A DNA stretch of 64,000 nt from Wurfbainia villosa (GCA_025175895.1 CM046001.1:27724314-27788313); one strand, 5' to 3'. Counted from the stretch's first letter, positions 10,358-20,972 are shown. The notes: generated by a model not told the origin, from the letters alone. Numbers and translations: made by a program.

Positions 10358-11570
10358 ATCCTTACAAGAAAGTGAGGATTCGGAAATTGAAGAGGAGGAA
10401 GAAGAAGTAGAAGAAGCTTCCACCACTAGGATTGAGAGGGAGGAGAGAATTTCCACACCGGAGCAACCTCAAGAGGAACCCTCTACTTCCGGTCAAGAAG
10501 AAGAGCAAGCTCAAGCTTCCACCATTGACCTAGGTAACTCAAACATTGTAGTTAAAATTAAAAATCATATAATGTGTTTTGAGTGTAGTGAAAATGGACA
10601 CTACAAAAATAAGTGTCCTAAAAGAGTCAAGAAGGCTCAACTGGTGCCAAAAGTCAAGGAGACCGGAGCCTCAACCATCAAGGGCAAGGAGCATGTGGTG
10701 TGCTTCAAGTGACACCAAAAGAGACACTACCGGAGTCAATGCCCCAAGGGGAGGAAAAAGACTCAAGAGGGAGCTAAGGCAAATCCTAAGGTAACTTCTA
10801 ATTTTGCTCCTTCCTTAATTAATAGGAAAAAGGATGCTAGCAATAATCTTGCTATCTATCATAAGGAGCATGTTAGAAATAATAGATTTTATTATCTAGG
10901 TGCTAAGAGTGTCCATTTTAGCAATAAGGAGAAATTTGGGACTAATGTCCCTAAAAAAACTCTTCCTAAGGAAAGCATTAGGAAAATAGAAAACCATTTA
11001 GGCATTAACCCTAAGAAGGGTAGGCATATGCCTAGAGGAAATGGTAATGCCCAAAGACCAAATGAAAAATCAAAAATTGGGAAATTAGAGTTAGAAAATT
11101 AAGCTTTGAGGTCAAGGCTTGAGAAACTTGAAAAGACCCTTAGAAATATGCAAAATCAAATGCAAGGGTCAAATAGTCAAAGCCTAGGGTCTAGAAGTCA
11201 AAGACCTAGGAAACAAGAACCATCAAAGGGCAAGCTTAAGCCCAAAAAGACCTATCATAGTGTTCCATTTGATTATGGAACACAATCTAGGTCTAGGAAG
11301 ACCAAGGTTACTAGGGAAGTCATCCCTAAGGGTAACCAAGGTGTGTGCCTAGTGGCAAGGGTTTCAAGGAAACCTAGGGAGGCCACTAAGAAGGTTACAA
11401 GGGGAGTCACCTTTAGAGTTAATCTAGGCAAGACCCAAATGACCAAGGCTACCAAGCCTAGGAGGGTCATTAGGAGGGTATCTAGGGAAGTTATACCTAG
11501 TGAATACCTAGTAAACCCAAGGAGCTCCAATAGGTATTGGGTTCCTAGGAGCGTGATCGATTCACGCTAG

Positions 11571-13309
11571 ATGGGTTTAGGTGTGTCAACCTTGAATGGA
11601 TGAGTAGTTAACCTAACCATAGTAAAGGTGGCACTTTAAGTTATTTTCGAGGTTATGGATACCTTGGAAATGTGATTTGAATTATAATCCTAAAAGATTT
11701 TAGGATGTGCCAATATACTTTGAAGATTATGAAAACTCAATCAAATTGGTACATTTTAGACTTAGAGGTATTGGTGTGCCACTTGGGTTTTTGGCACACT
11801 TGGGGGCTTAGTAGTAATATGACAAAATAGATTTAATAATAATAAATGACAACTAATATCAAAATTTAGGTATTATATACCTTTACACTTTATTTGTCAT
11901 GCTTGATTTACTATATAACATATCATGACATCATATTCATTTTAATCATTCAATATGTCATGATATGACATCATGATTATGAGCACATGCTTATTGATAT
12001 CATCATTAATGTCATAATCATTCATGCATTTGATAAAAATTGAGTTAAGGGTAATTGGCATGACTTGAAGTCCCATGTATAAGAGAATTAAGTAGGGTTG
12101 CCTTAGAAAAATACATGAAACCCTAGATTAGGATGAACAAAGCCCACATCTCACATTACATTGACATGTATATGTATTTATACACCCTAGATACATGTGA
12201 GATGCTAGGATATGAGTTAAGTTCAAGGTGTATAGTTTTTGCATCTAGATGAACTCAAACTCATCTTATATTAGTGTGGATCATTGGGAAAACTTATGTT
12301 CAAGCCATGTACATTAAGACCAATGAATATGATCCAATATAAGATTTTAAAAACATTTTAAAATCATTTTGAAAAACCATGGTGTAGTCTATCTTTTGAT
12401 AGAAGTCACCATTGATGAAGTTGATACAAAGTGAGCTAAAACATTGAAGTTTTTCTTCACTTTTGAACTTTGTGTCAATTTCACTATTTTATAGGTAAAA
12501 TATTTTTCAAACATTTTTCACCCTATTAGTCATAAGTATTATATGTATGAAGTTTCATGATTTTTCAAATTACGTATAATTATTTATGAATTTCTGAAAT
12601 TTGATTCTGATAACTGAAATTCGGAAATTTCAGTTATCAGTCGATTGCCCTTGTTGGCAGTTGACTGTTGCCTGATAAAGTCGACTTCTAGGCTAATTTC
12701 GGGTAAACAAGGTATGTTTAGCCCATTTTCAGCTATGGTAAGGGTTCCTAACCACTCCTAACCCTAGGATATGCTTTGGGAAGCATTGGAAAGGGTGAAA
12801 ATCCATTGGATATGGATTAGGAGAGGTGTTAGGATGATGTATCAAATTTAAGGTGTGGGAAAGTTCAATGTTGAACTTTGAACCTTATTTTTGATGTTTT
12901 AGAGTTCCTATTGGCTTAGGAACTTCTCAAGGACAATGTTGGTGCAATGGTCAAGGGGGAGCAAGCCTTTAGGGGGAGGTATCCATCATGGGATGATGAA
13001 TGTATATTCTTCCATGTAAAGGGGAGAATGGGAATTTGAGATGCCCAATTTGGAAATTGGGAGACTTCATAGGAGTGCCTCTCTTAAGGGATATGAGACT
13101 TATCACTAGGAAAAGTGAAGGCGTCCTAGGTGTTTTTGGACCAAGGGGGAGATTGTATAATCTCATTGGATATGAGACATTGACCTCCTTGGGAGAACAT
13201 TTTTGATGTATGTCAAAAAGGGAGAGAATGTATGAAATTACAAATTTGGGATAATTGGTAAGGGAATTTGAGTTAGGGGCCTAACTTAAGGGTGTTTTTG
13301 TCAAACATC
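11571..13309 (+). other. Non-coding 3' interior of K2
   Basis: About 1.7 kb between the gag stop and the polypurine tract. No pol homology in any frame. It contains several purine-rich GGGGGAG blocks (12956, 12971, 13146), a TCAGTCGATTG-like motif near 12640, and phrases (TGATGTATGTCAAAAAGGGAGAG) resembling the true polypurine tract. It looks like the tail of a longer ancestor whose pol was deleted. Confidence 0.65.
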
Positions 13310-13323
13310 AAAAAGGGAGAAAT
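13310..13323 (+). other. Polypurine tract (K2)
   Basis: AAAAAGGGAGAAAT sits directly before the TG of the 3' LTR, the expected plus-strand primer position. Confidence 0.8.
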
Positions 13324-14719
13324 TGTTGGTGCAATTGGGCCAGGTCACAATTGACCAAACTCGAGTTTGACTCGAGTAGTGTTTTGATGTTTGACATTGA
13401 TGTCTTGACATTGATGTCTGACATGTGTTGGGGAGATTGGCGCAATCAACCCAGGTTAGTATTTGATGTTTGACGATGATTTGGCCATTGTCATGGAAAG
13501 TCCAAGTGGGACACTTGGCATTGGGAAAGTCCAAGTCTTGAGTTCTTGGCATGGAAAGTCCAACATGGGTTGGCAAGGGAAAGTCCAAGCTTGAGTCTTG
13601 GCAACATAAGTTCAATGGTTGGCAGCATAAAGTCCAAGCGTGAGTCTTGGTAGTGTAAGTCCAATGTGCCTTGGTGGTGTAGACACAGTTATCATGACAA
13701 TAGCCGATGGAAGCACTTAAAGGCTAGCATATGGATGAATAAGTCATGGATGACTTAGAGGGATCCGATAGGCGTGAGGCTGATGGAGGTGGCTAGAAGG
13801 CTTAGGTCTAGGCTACAGGTGGTCTAGCAAGTATGGGGGCACCATACTTGGGTTAAAATCTCATGTTTGAGGTATATCAGTCGATTGGGACCATGGGTCA
13901 GTTGCCTGGTGTGAGTAAACTAGGGTTTGACTGTGGGAAGTGCCCTGGCAGTTGACTGCTAGAGGTGAGCAGTCGACTGATCTGGTGATCAGTCGACTGG
14001 TGCTCGAGATCTCGGGCATAGAAGGTTCTCCAGTCGAGTGATCGGCCTGAACACTCGACTGATTGTGCCATCAGTCGACTAATGAGTATGATCAGTCGAC
14101 TGATGATGTATCCGTTGGACTTATCCAACGTGGATCATGCCATTGTGAAACAACATCTACAGGGGCATTCGACTGATGGTCTTGATCAGTCGACTGCTAG
14201 GCAAAATCTAGCCCAAGGAGCAGCTTTAAAGGGAGCTCATGGAGGGAGGATTCACTATCGGTTCTTGAGGAGTTTTGGGGCGATTTGTTGCTGCAAATCA
14301 GGATCTCCAAGTGCAATTCAAGCAACCACAAAGCAAGCAATAAAAAAGCTCTTGTAAAGTTGTTTTTTCCTTTACTTGTTGTGCATTTCATTATTGTAAT
14401 TGCTTGTATTTGTTTCTTACTGTTGTAAGACTATTTGTACGAGGTTTCTCCACCTCCAGATTATTTCAAGAAAGAGTTTATTGCATTAGAGGTGTGTGGT
14501 TGCATCGCTAGAGCTCGTTTGAGCTCGATCCGTGGATTAGGAACTATTCGGTTCCGAACCACGTTATATTCTTGTGTTGTGATCGTGTTTGTGTGTTTGC
14601 ATTGTATTATTTCTATTTCCGCTACGTACTAATATATTTGTAGCAAGCACAATCGATTTCCTCCATCCAACGACGAATCATTATTCACCCCCCTCTAGCG
14701 GTCACCGAACGGCCCTACA
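13324..14719 (+). repeat. 3' LTR of K2
   Basis: 1.40 kb, TGTTGGTGCAATTGGGCC... to ...CGGCCCTACA. It differs from the 5' LTR by many substitutions and several short indels, so the insertion is not recent. It has the same CTTTAAAGGGAGCTC in place of a TATA box (about 14223-14238). CAGTCGACTG-type motifs occur near 13972, 13989, 14081, 14093 and 14187. Confidence 0.92.
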
Positions 14720-14724
14720 ATAGA
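14720..14724 (+). other. Target-site duplication ATAGA, right (K2)
   Basis: Matches 7076-7080 exactly. Confidence 0.9.
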
Positions 14725-15568
14725 TACTTTAGAAAACTTAGTAAACTCAACTGTACTTTAATAGCCTAATGATGTAGACAATGACCATAACATTAGACTA
14801 AAAACTTCGGAACCTCCGAAAAGTCCCTAAACGATATTTTCAAGGCCCAAAATAAGCTGTTACGAGGGGTTTATCCCACAATAACAAACGTAGGGATCTG
14901 AATGAGCTTCGAAACACAACTGGGAATGCTTCAAAACTCATCCCGAGCGAATGTTATGACCTCCAGAAGTTTCCTACGTCAAAAATATGCTCGAACTCAT
15001 CTACACTCATCACCAATCGACATATAGTTATGGTAGTCGACTGACACACATCAGTCGACTATCTCAGTCGACTAGAATTCCTTCTGTGGATGATTTCAAG
15101 AGCACCAGTCGACCGATAAAATCAATCGCTTGCTCTAATCGACTAAAATATCTTCTGTGCACAAACTCAGTCACATAAGTCGACTGAGATCTTATGGAAG
15201 TTGACTGATGTACATCTGTCGACTCAGAAAGGTTATGTACCTGAGTTTGAGCATATCAATCGACTGACCTCAAGGGTAGTCGACTGGTATGTGCAGTCGA
15301 GCTTAATTTTAAGCATAGCAGTCGATTGGTAGGTGACCATATCAAACACAAGGGTTTCACCATGAACAATGGCAGTTACGTCGCCATTTTTCGTGTTCTT
15401 TGTGTAAAAATATGAAGCCTAAGATCTAGCACCTAAAACTAGATTTTTCTACTTACATTTTCATCAAATAACAATTGTTTTGCGACAAAATATCCAAATC
15501 TCACGCAAAATCGATGAAAAACGATGAAAACTACAACCAACACTATAAAACTCGATAAAACGACCAAA
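14725..15568 (-). other. Non-coding interior remnant of a Copia-like element (K3)
   Basis: Lies inside the primer site at 15569-15580 of a minus-strand LTR, so it is the leader or interior of that element. No gag frame is recognisable. Contains about ten AGTCGACT/CAATCGACTG-like motifs between 15015 and 15330, as in the LTRs of neighbouring families. The boundary with the K2 target DNA is not resolved. Confidence 0.5.
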
Positions 15569-15580
15569 TCTCTGATACCA
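15569..15580 (-). other. Primer-binding site, tRNA-iMet type, one mismatch (K3)
   Basis: The minus strand reads TGGTATCAGAGA, one base off TGGTATCAGAGC, two bases inside the LTR end. Confidence 0.7.
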
Positions 15581-15658
15581 ATTGAAGGTAATCCATAAAT
15601 CTAAACATGTATACAAAAAATCGGATATATACAACATGATTCATGAATAGGATATAGT

Positions 15659-16022
15659 CTTATCGAATTTCTACGACAATAAATATATAAAAACATAAAT
15701 AGAACGATGGCATAAATAAAATGAACATGAGTGCAACAGAGCAGCCATTTTTGCTCATATGTAAGATCAATATGAAGTTCTTGCAAAAGAGGGCAAGTCT
15801 TTTGCAGGGTTTTAGAGTGACAACATCGTAAACTCCTAGCCTTATCAATTTCTATGACAACAAATAAACGTAAATGAAACGTTGACATGAATAAAAGAAC
15901 TTGATTGTAGTGGAGCGACCATTGTTTCTCTTTCTTTAGATCCAATCCGGAGTTCCTGCAAAAAAGGGGCAGGTCTTTCGCAGTATTGTAGGGTGACGAT
16001 GATGTAAACTTCTCGTCGATAG
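15659..16022 (-). repeat. Direct tandem duplication, 2 x 182 bp
   Basis: Copy 1 begins CTTATCGAATTTCTACGAC at 15659 and copy 2 CTTATCAATTTCTATGAC at 15841. Both continue through a GAACNTGA...GGAGC phrase, a TTGCAAAAGAGGGCAGGTCTTT-like phrase and end GTAAACT. They differ by scattered substitutions and short indels, so the duplication is older than this insertion or has decayed with it. Confidence 0.8.
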
Positions 16023-16067
16023 GATACAAGGAGTCTATTAGAGTCTAGCCCTTGCGGAGACCATGCC

Positions 16068-16076
16068 CTATTTATA
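16068..16076 (-). promoter_or_regulatory. TATA box of K3 LTR
   Basis: The minus strand reads CTCTATAAATAGGGC, a near-ideal plant TATA box. Confidence 0.65.
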
Positions 16077-16086
16077 GAGATTGGGT

Positions 16087-16123
16087 CGGATCCGTTATCG
16101 GTCCATCATCGATAACGGATCCG
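16087..16123. promoter_or_regulatory. Perfect 14-bp inverted repeat upstream of the K3 TATA box
   Basis: CGGATCCGTTATCG (16087-16100) and CGATAACGGATCCG (16110-16123) with a 9-base spacer. It lies about 10-45 bp upstream of the minus-strand TATA box, where a dimeric transcription factor site would be expected. Function is inferred from position only. Confidence 0.5.
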
Positions 16124-16264
16124 TACTCTAACGAGTTCTACACATTAAATCCTTACATCCTATAATCGAAACCTATAAATTAATATGTAGATCACTTAAT
16201 CAAGTTTGAACCAATACGACATAATCAATTGATTATGATAATCACATATAACCCACATCCAACA

Positions 16265-16850
16265 TGGACCAGATTTTTTTCCTTTTTTTTTTTTGGCCTT
16301 TTTTTCACCTGGAGCATAACCTTTAAACTATCATCGGTCAATCCCCACTTTGATGGATTCCAATTCTTCACTATATTAAATATTAGTAAGATCAAAGATC
16401 TATCTTGATTTTTTTTTTTAGTCCAAAAAAAATCATTGGAAGAGGGAATTTTTCTTTTGCACAGTACATTTAATTGAAATTAAAACTAAATTGTCATGGT
16501 CAAAGCTGTTGTCTTTTTCTTATATTATCATCAGAAAAGCATTTTATTTTTTTAGGTAAACTGTTATATAGATTTGTCCCTCTAAATTCATTTAAATTGA
16601 TGTACTTTACTCATTTACCTAAATAAATTTTGACCACCGGTTTATATCAAAAATAATCTACAAAAGATTAGAATCGTCAATCTAAAATAAAAGAGATGAC
16701 CTAATTATTTGTGGTCGATTAAGATGCATTGTTAGGTCATAGAAATCAAATTTAAATTTGTGTTGAAGGAATAGTTATTCATATACTCATAAGGGATATA
16801 TAGATTCTCATATTATTATTAATATTTACTTTTTTAGGACCATATAATAA
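16265..16850. other. AT-rich non-coding stretch
   Basis: Homopolymer-rich (T10 and T9 runs near 16283 and 16410), no frame or element end recognised. Confidence 0.45.
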
Positions 16851-17540
16851 TTTTGAACAAAAATATTACATGTTCCTAAAGTATTTTAAATTTGAAAAGA
16901 AAAAAGTAGCACTTTCATAAGGTTTCAAAAAAATGCATAGGAATATTTATTTGTGAAATTAAACAAATTTAGAGCATGTAATATATATATATAGTGAATA
17001 TTTAGAGGTTCTAAGAACCACATAGGCGTTTGTTTATAAGTTTAGAGTCATTTTAGACAAAACTATTATATGGTCTTAAATTACTATAAATTGGAAAAAA
17101 ACAATTAAAAACTTCAGAGAATGTAAGAAACGATGTAGAAGTGTTTATTTGAGAATTTAGAGCAATTTAAATTAATGTAAGTAATTTTGAATAAAATCAT
17201 TGTATGGAACGAAATAACATGATTCTAAATTGATAATTTTTTTTTTAAAAAAAAGGTAAATAGCAACTTCAGTGAGTGATGTTAAGGAACGAAGTGTTTG
17301 TTTGTAAATTTAAAGCAGCTTAAACTGATATAGTTGTTTTGCTTAAAACTATAACGTGACTTAAGTTGATCAAAATTTAAAAAGAATGCATATAATGCTT
17401 CTATTGGCGTCTAGGGAACTCATTTGAGTGATTATTTGTGAAATTAAATTTATGTAGCAATTTTGAGCAAAAATACTATATGACCTTAAACTTTTTTTAA
17501 ATTGAAAAGGAGGCATATAGTAACTCTAGAAAATTTAGGG
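16851..17540 (+). repeat. Degenerate direct repeats, period about 130-200 bp
   Basis: Five diverged units share, in order, a GAGCAAAAATANTATATG-like phrase, TTAAATTGAAAA, AGTAACTTCAGA-like, AGGGAAC/AAGGAACGAAG, and TTATTTGTGAAATTAAATTTA. Units start near 16853, 17051, 17190, 17340 and 17467. All are AT-rich and non-coding. May be an eroded satellite or the tail of an old transposon. Confidence 0.5.
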
Positions 17541-17620
17541 AACACAGAGAATGTTATAGAATTAAAACTAGTTTGGGCCATATATAAATTGGTAAAAATT
17601 AAGAAAAGAAGGTGGATAGT

Positions 17621-19701
17621 TGATGTGTGCAAATCATATAGGATTTTAAGAGTAATTTTAGCACACATCTCATTGTATTTTATACTTGTTTCATACATAT
17701 TCTTCTTTATTTTGCATTCATTTTTTTTTTCTATTTTCATGTGTAGGACGGTGTTTCAGAGCTAAATTGGCACATAATTAGAGCTCAAGGAAGGTAAGCG
17801 TGCTCTGACCGTGTTCCCCAAGACACGAGTGCGCTTTGGACCAAAAGACGACGATCGTATAGAGCTCCAAAGAAAGACACGGGCGACTGTGTGGATCTCA
17901 CACGGCCGTGCCTAACCTCGAAGCCAGAATCAGAGCATGATTTCCAGAGTGTCATACGACTGACCATGTGGATTCCATATGATCGTATAGTTCGCAGCAT
18001 ATGGCTCGCGGTAAAGACATACCAAATCCGTTTTGGTTGGGGCTTGGCCAATAAGCCTTTTGGGTGAATAGATCCACCGTAATAGTCTATCTAGTCTGCA
18101 GCAAATGACTCATGGTAAAGACACCGCAAATACGTTGACAACTGATCACTTGCTAAAAGTGGGTCCACAACACTTGAGAGGATGCAGATAGAGGATGGAG
18201 GACAGGAGACTCAGATAGGATGTATGGTCCGACTCACAGGACCAGGTCAAGCGGGGACTGTATCAGGATGGGGTGCATTCAGATACAGGATGAGAGATTG
18301 CCATAGGATGCGGTCATACTTCCATCTACCGCAGCATGATGGGAGAGGGAGGACTGACCGCTGTGTACAAGAGGGTTTTGGTACAGTGAGTGTGATGGTA
18401 CTCTTGAGAGCACATGTACTTTCTACCCTGGATTTCTACTTAGATCGGACATTTCGTCGGATATGACATGTGTAGACTCCTTGGATCATGTATGCCTGTG
18501 CTATTTTGATGATATATATATTTACATTCATCAAAAAAAAAAGTTTCGCAGGGATTTAAGGAAAGTCGGCTTTGGTCCTATAAAAGGGAAGGCACACCCA
18601 AACCCTAGGGGAAGGCCCGACGGATAGGACGATAAGAAGGTGCCCTAAGAAGCAACAGAAGCTCACAACGGGGAGAGAGGAAGTAACTTGAAGACCTGAA
18701 TCAACGCTCCAATGCCTCGGAGAACGACCAAGACACAACAACAGATTGAACAGAGAGTACTGCCATTATTCTAAACTCTATTTGCATTGTAATGATTTAC
18801 ATTAAGATGTCTTGTGTTTATTCTCCTTTACTCATGAAGTAGATACTTCGATTCTAGGATTAGGGAGTAGCTTGTATATGTTGGATATGCTAGTTTAAAT
18901 GTTTATTCTCTACTCTTGAATATATATTTACAATTTAGGCTATTGAGATCCATGAAAGTTGTGTTTTGATTATACTTCTATTGCATATAGTCGATACAAG
19001 GGCGGAAAGACTTTGTATCAAAAATCTAGGAGAACCAAGGAGGAACCTCGCGGTCATCCTCTCTCCCATAACCATATAATGTAGAATATGATAGAGTAGG
19101 ATATGAAATATGATCCATCTCTTTATAGGGATAACTAGGACATCCTCGTACTCCAAAAATCTATTCTAGTAGAAGGCCCAAAGTAGGAGATATCAACTCT
19201 AGAAGGGTTGAGGGACCTCAGTGATGGGGGCTCCCAAAGATATCAACCCCCTGAGCTCTAACGATCGAAAGGGAAACTTGGTTAGGAATAGGTAGTTTTC
19301 GGTAGAAAAAAAAGTTCATTGGAACAACATACAATGATCCTCCTGCAAGATCATAATTGGAGATCCTAGGAGCATTAAATTGATAGCATATTAAACAATG
19401 CACTAGTGAAACCGAACTCCTAGAATCCTTTAAGGAAATTTGAGCCCACCTTCGCTTTCTCTATGTGACACCGTAACTGAGCCAGGACTGTCGTCGACCT
19501 CACACACATGACTCGCAAGAGATTTACTCTGAACAAATAGAATTTACTAGAAAAATGGTACTCATATCACAGTCTCTGTGAGATCGATACAAAAATTATT
19601 ACTTGACAACAACTGTGCACTTGCAAGCGTTGAGCATGAGCGTGTGCTTCAAATCCTTGGCGATCTCGGCCAGAGATTTGGGGTCAGGCTCGCGTGCATC
19701 A
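17621..19701 (+). repeat. 5' LTR of Athila-like element E
   Basis: 2.08 kb, TGATGTGTGCAAATCATATAGG... to ...CGCGTGCATCA, next to the primer site. The same start phrase (TGATGTGAGCAAAACATATAGG) begins the LTRs of element F, so E and F are related families. Contains a TATA box at 18579-18586, ACACGGCCGTG motifs near 17900, an imperfect duplication (17993-18035 versus 18096-18140) and an A11 run near 18533. A frame at 18182-18466 inside it has no recognisable homology. Confidence 0.8.
18579..18586 (+). promoter_or_regulatory. TATA box of E LTR
   Basis: GGTCCTATAAAAGGGAAGG, a canonical TATA box placed about 1 kb before the LTR end. Confidence 0.65.
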
Positions 19702-19707
19702 AATTTT

Positions 19708-19725
19708 TGGCACCGTTGTCGGGGA
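19708..19725 (+). other. Gypsy primer-binding site (E)
   Basis: TGGCACCGTTGTCGGGGA matches the Athila/Tat site TGGCGCCGTTGCCGGGGA (tRNA-Asp type in published Athila descriptions) with two substitutions, six bases after the LTR end. Confidence 0.85.
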
Positions 19726-20086
19726 TTGTAGATTTGATATCGGATCAAAAGTGGATATTTTGGATTGGATTTAGATTAGGATTGCTTTCTAGTTTTGCAT
19801 TATTTCAATTTGCATTGTCTATATTCAGTTTAGGTTAAATTTTATTGGCCATATTTCATTTAGCCTTGATTCGGTTTTTAGGCTTACTTTATTTAGTTCA
19901 TTATTCTCAGTTTATTTGATTTCCATTTTAGTAAGTAGCTCTGCCATGTTAATACAACACGCTCAACTTTTGAAAGATTGTACGTCACCTAGTCGCAAGC
20001 TGTGGAATTCCAGCATAGTTATTCCGTAGATCCAAGCTGCAAGATAGGAGATAAACCTTACATTAATCACTCTCATTCAAAAGAAA

Positions 20087-20580
20087 CAATTCGGGGGAAC
20101 TCAGATCGAGGGACCTTATCAGCACCTTGAAGAGTTCTTAGCGTACTATAGCATGGTGTAGTATGAAGGGGTCCCAGTAGATGCAATTAGGCTTATTGCT
20201 TTTCCATTTTCCCTGAAAGGAGAGGCTAAACGATGGATACACACTTTACCAAAAAGGAGTATAACCACGTGGGAGCAGCTAGAATGTGTGTTTATGAGTA
20301 AATAATTCCCACCCAGAAAACCCACCCACTTAAGGGATAAAATCCTTTCTTTTTAGTAGGGCCACGAAGAGGCTTTGGCCGAGGCATGGGGGAGATTCCA
20401 GGAGATGATACTTCAATGTCCACATCACAGATTACAGGATTGGTTGCTTATTCACACTTTTTATTTTGGAATTTCCAACTCAGGTAAAGAACTCCTGGAC
20501 ATGACCATAGGGTGGTACTGATGAAGAGGAGTGTGGATGAACTTTATCGCATTATAGAAATAGTGGTTTGGACCCTTTAA
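20087..20580 (+). pseudogene. Athila-like gag remnant (E)
   Basis: A frame recognisable as Gypsy gag despite stops. Readable phrases are GTQIEGPYQHLEEFLAYYS, VDAIRLIAFPFSLKGEAKRW, a TTWEQLECVFMSK phrase and LAEAWGRFQEMILQCPHHRL, the order of the retrotrans_gag domain. Several in-frame stop codons (for example TAG in the first phrase and TAA in FMSK-stop-FPP) and a frameshift near 20490 make it non-functional. It matches the gag of the inserted element F phrase by phrase. Confidence 0.72.
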
Positions 20581-20967
20581 ATGTGGTCAGATAATGAGCA
20601 GAAGTTTCAAAAGTTTTTCCCCAAAAAGGAAGTAGATGAGCTACAGGTAGCTTGTCAGATTCGAGACAAAAGAAAAGAGAGAGAGAGAGAGTACTGCGGA
20701 GAGGAAGTCTCCTATTTCTCGGGGTCCGAAAAAGGAGAAGAACCGAAACTGATGGTAATAAAAAACAACCCTAGCCTTGAGATGAAACTCCTCCCACCGA
20801 ATCTTAGCTATGAATTTCTGGGCCCAAATTTGACTTATCCAATGATTATAAACGAGAGTTTGAGAGAAACTGAGATAAGGAAGTTACTGGAGGTACTGAA
20901 GACATATAAAATAGTTTTGAGCTATACCATTGATGACATTAGAGGAATAAACCCATCCCTCTGCATG
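20581..20967 (+). pseudogene. Athila-like pol, segment before reverse transcriptase (E, left half)
   Basis: Charged stretch (KRKEREREYCGEE), then LEMKLLPPNLSYEFLGPN, TYPMIINESLRETEIRKLLEVL and YTIDDIRGINPSLCMH, the conserved Athila/Tat sequence leading into the RT domain. The frame is cut at 20972 by the left duplication of F and resumes in phase at 29002. Confidence 0.8.
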
Positions 20968-20972
20968 CACAG
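20968..20972 (+). other. Target-site duplication CACAG, left (F)
   Basis: CACAG is repeated at 28997-29001 at the other end of element F. Confidence 0.92.

Larger units (their letters stand above)
8589..11570 (+). pseudogene. Copia gag (K2), interrupted by solo LTR, four nonsense codons
   Basis: Starts MDFEEQQGWDINTPIPYTFY at 8589 and ends YWVPRSVIDSR at 11570, the usual gag C-terminal phrase of this lineage. A solo LTR (8980-10357) plus one duplication copy splits it, and the reading frame is the same on both sides. Without the insert it is about 530 codons with in-frame stops at 8718 (TAG), 8907 (TGA, where Trp is usual), 10710 (TGA) and about 11099 (TAA). There are no frameshifts. It has a glutamate-rich stretch, a first zinc knuckle CFECSENGHYKNKC (about 10570-10612), and a second knuckle at about 10700-10745 whose second Cys is the TGA stop. 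The C-terminal third is lysine/arginine-rich. Confidence 0.87.
7081..14719 (+). mobile_element. Complete gag-only non-autonomous Copia element (K2)
   Basis: Two LTRs in the same orientation (7081-8521 and 13324-14719), tRNA-Met primer site, polypurine tract and exact 5-bp duplications ATAGA define one whole insertion of 7.6 kb, including a nested solo LTR of 1.4 kb. The interior codes gag only. After the natural gag C-terminus at 11570 there is no protease, integrase or reverse transcriptase, just about 1.75 kb of non-coding sequence before the 3' LTR. Mobility would have needed pol from a related autonomous element. Confidence 0.9.
15583..16264 (-). repeat. Copia-like LTR (K3) with internal tandem duplication
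   Basis: 682 bp. The minus strand starts TGTTGGATGTGGGTTATATG at 16264 and ends GGATTACCTTCA at 15583. Contains a TATA box at 16068-16076, a 14-bp perfect inverted repeat just upstream of it (16087-16123), and a 182-bp direct duplication downstream (15659-15840 and 15841-16022). Open frames across it are by-products of the repeat, not proteins I recognise. Confidence 0.75.

Noticed and set aside
11273..11530. Leu/Thr/Val-rich minus-strand frame
   Set aside because: Antisense of the basic C-terminus of K2 gag; no independent support.
15601..16029. 142-codon frame in the K3 LTR
   Set aside because: Internal repetition of the frame simply reflects the 182-bp duplication; no protein family recognised.
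17502..17765. Overlapping AT-rich frames on both strands near the E LTR start
   Set aside because: Low complexity, no homology, spans an LTR boundary.
18182..18466. 94-codon frame inside the E LTR
   Set aside because: No recognisable domain and lies in LTR sequence before its TATA box; kept only as a remark.
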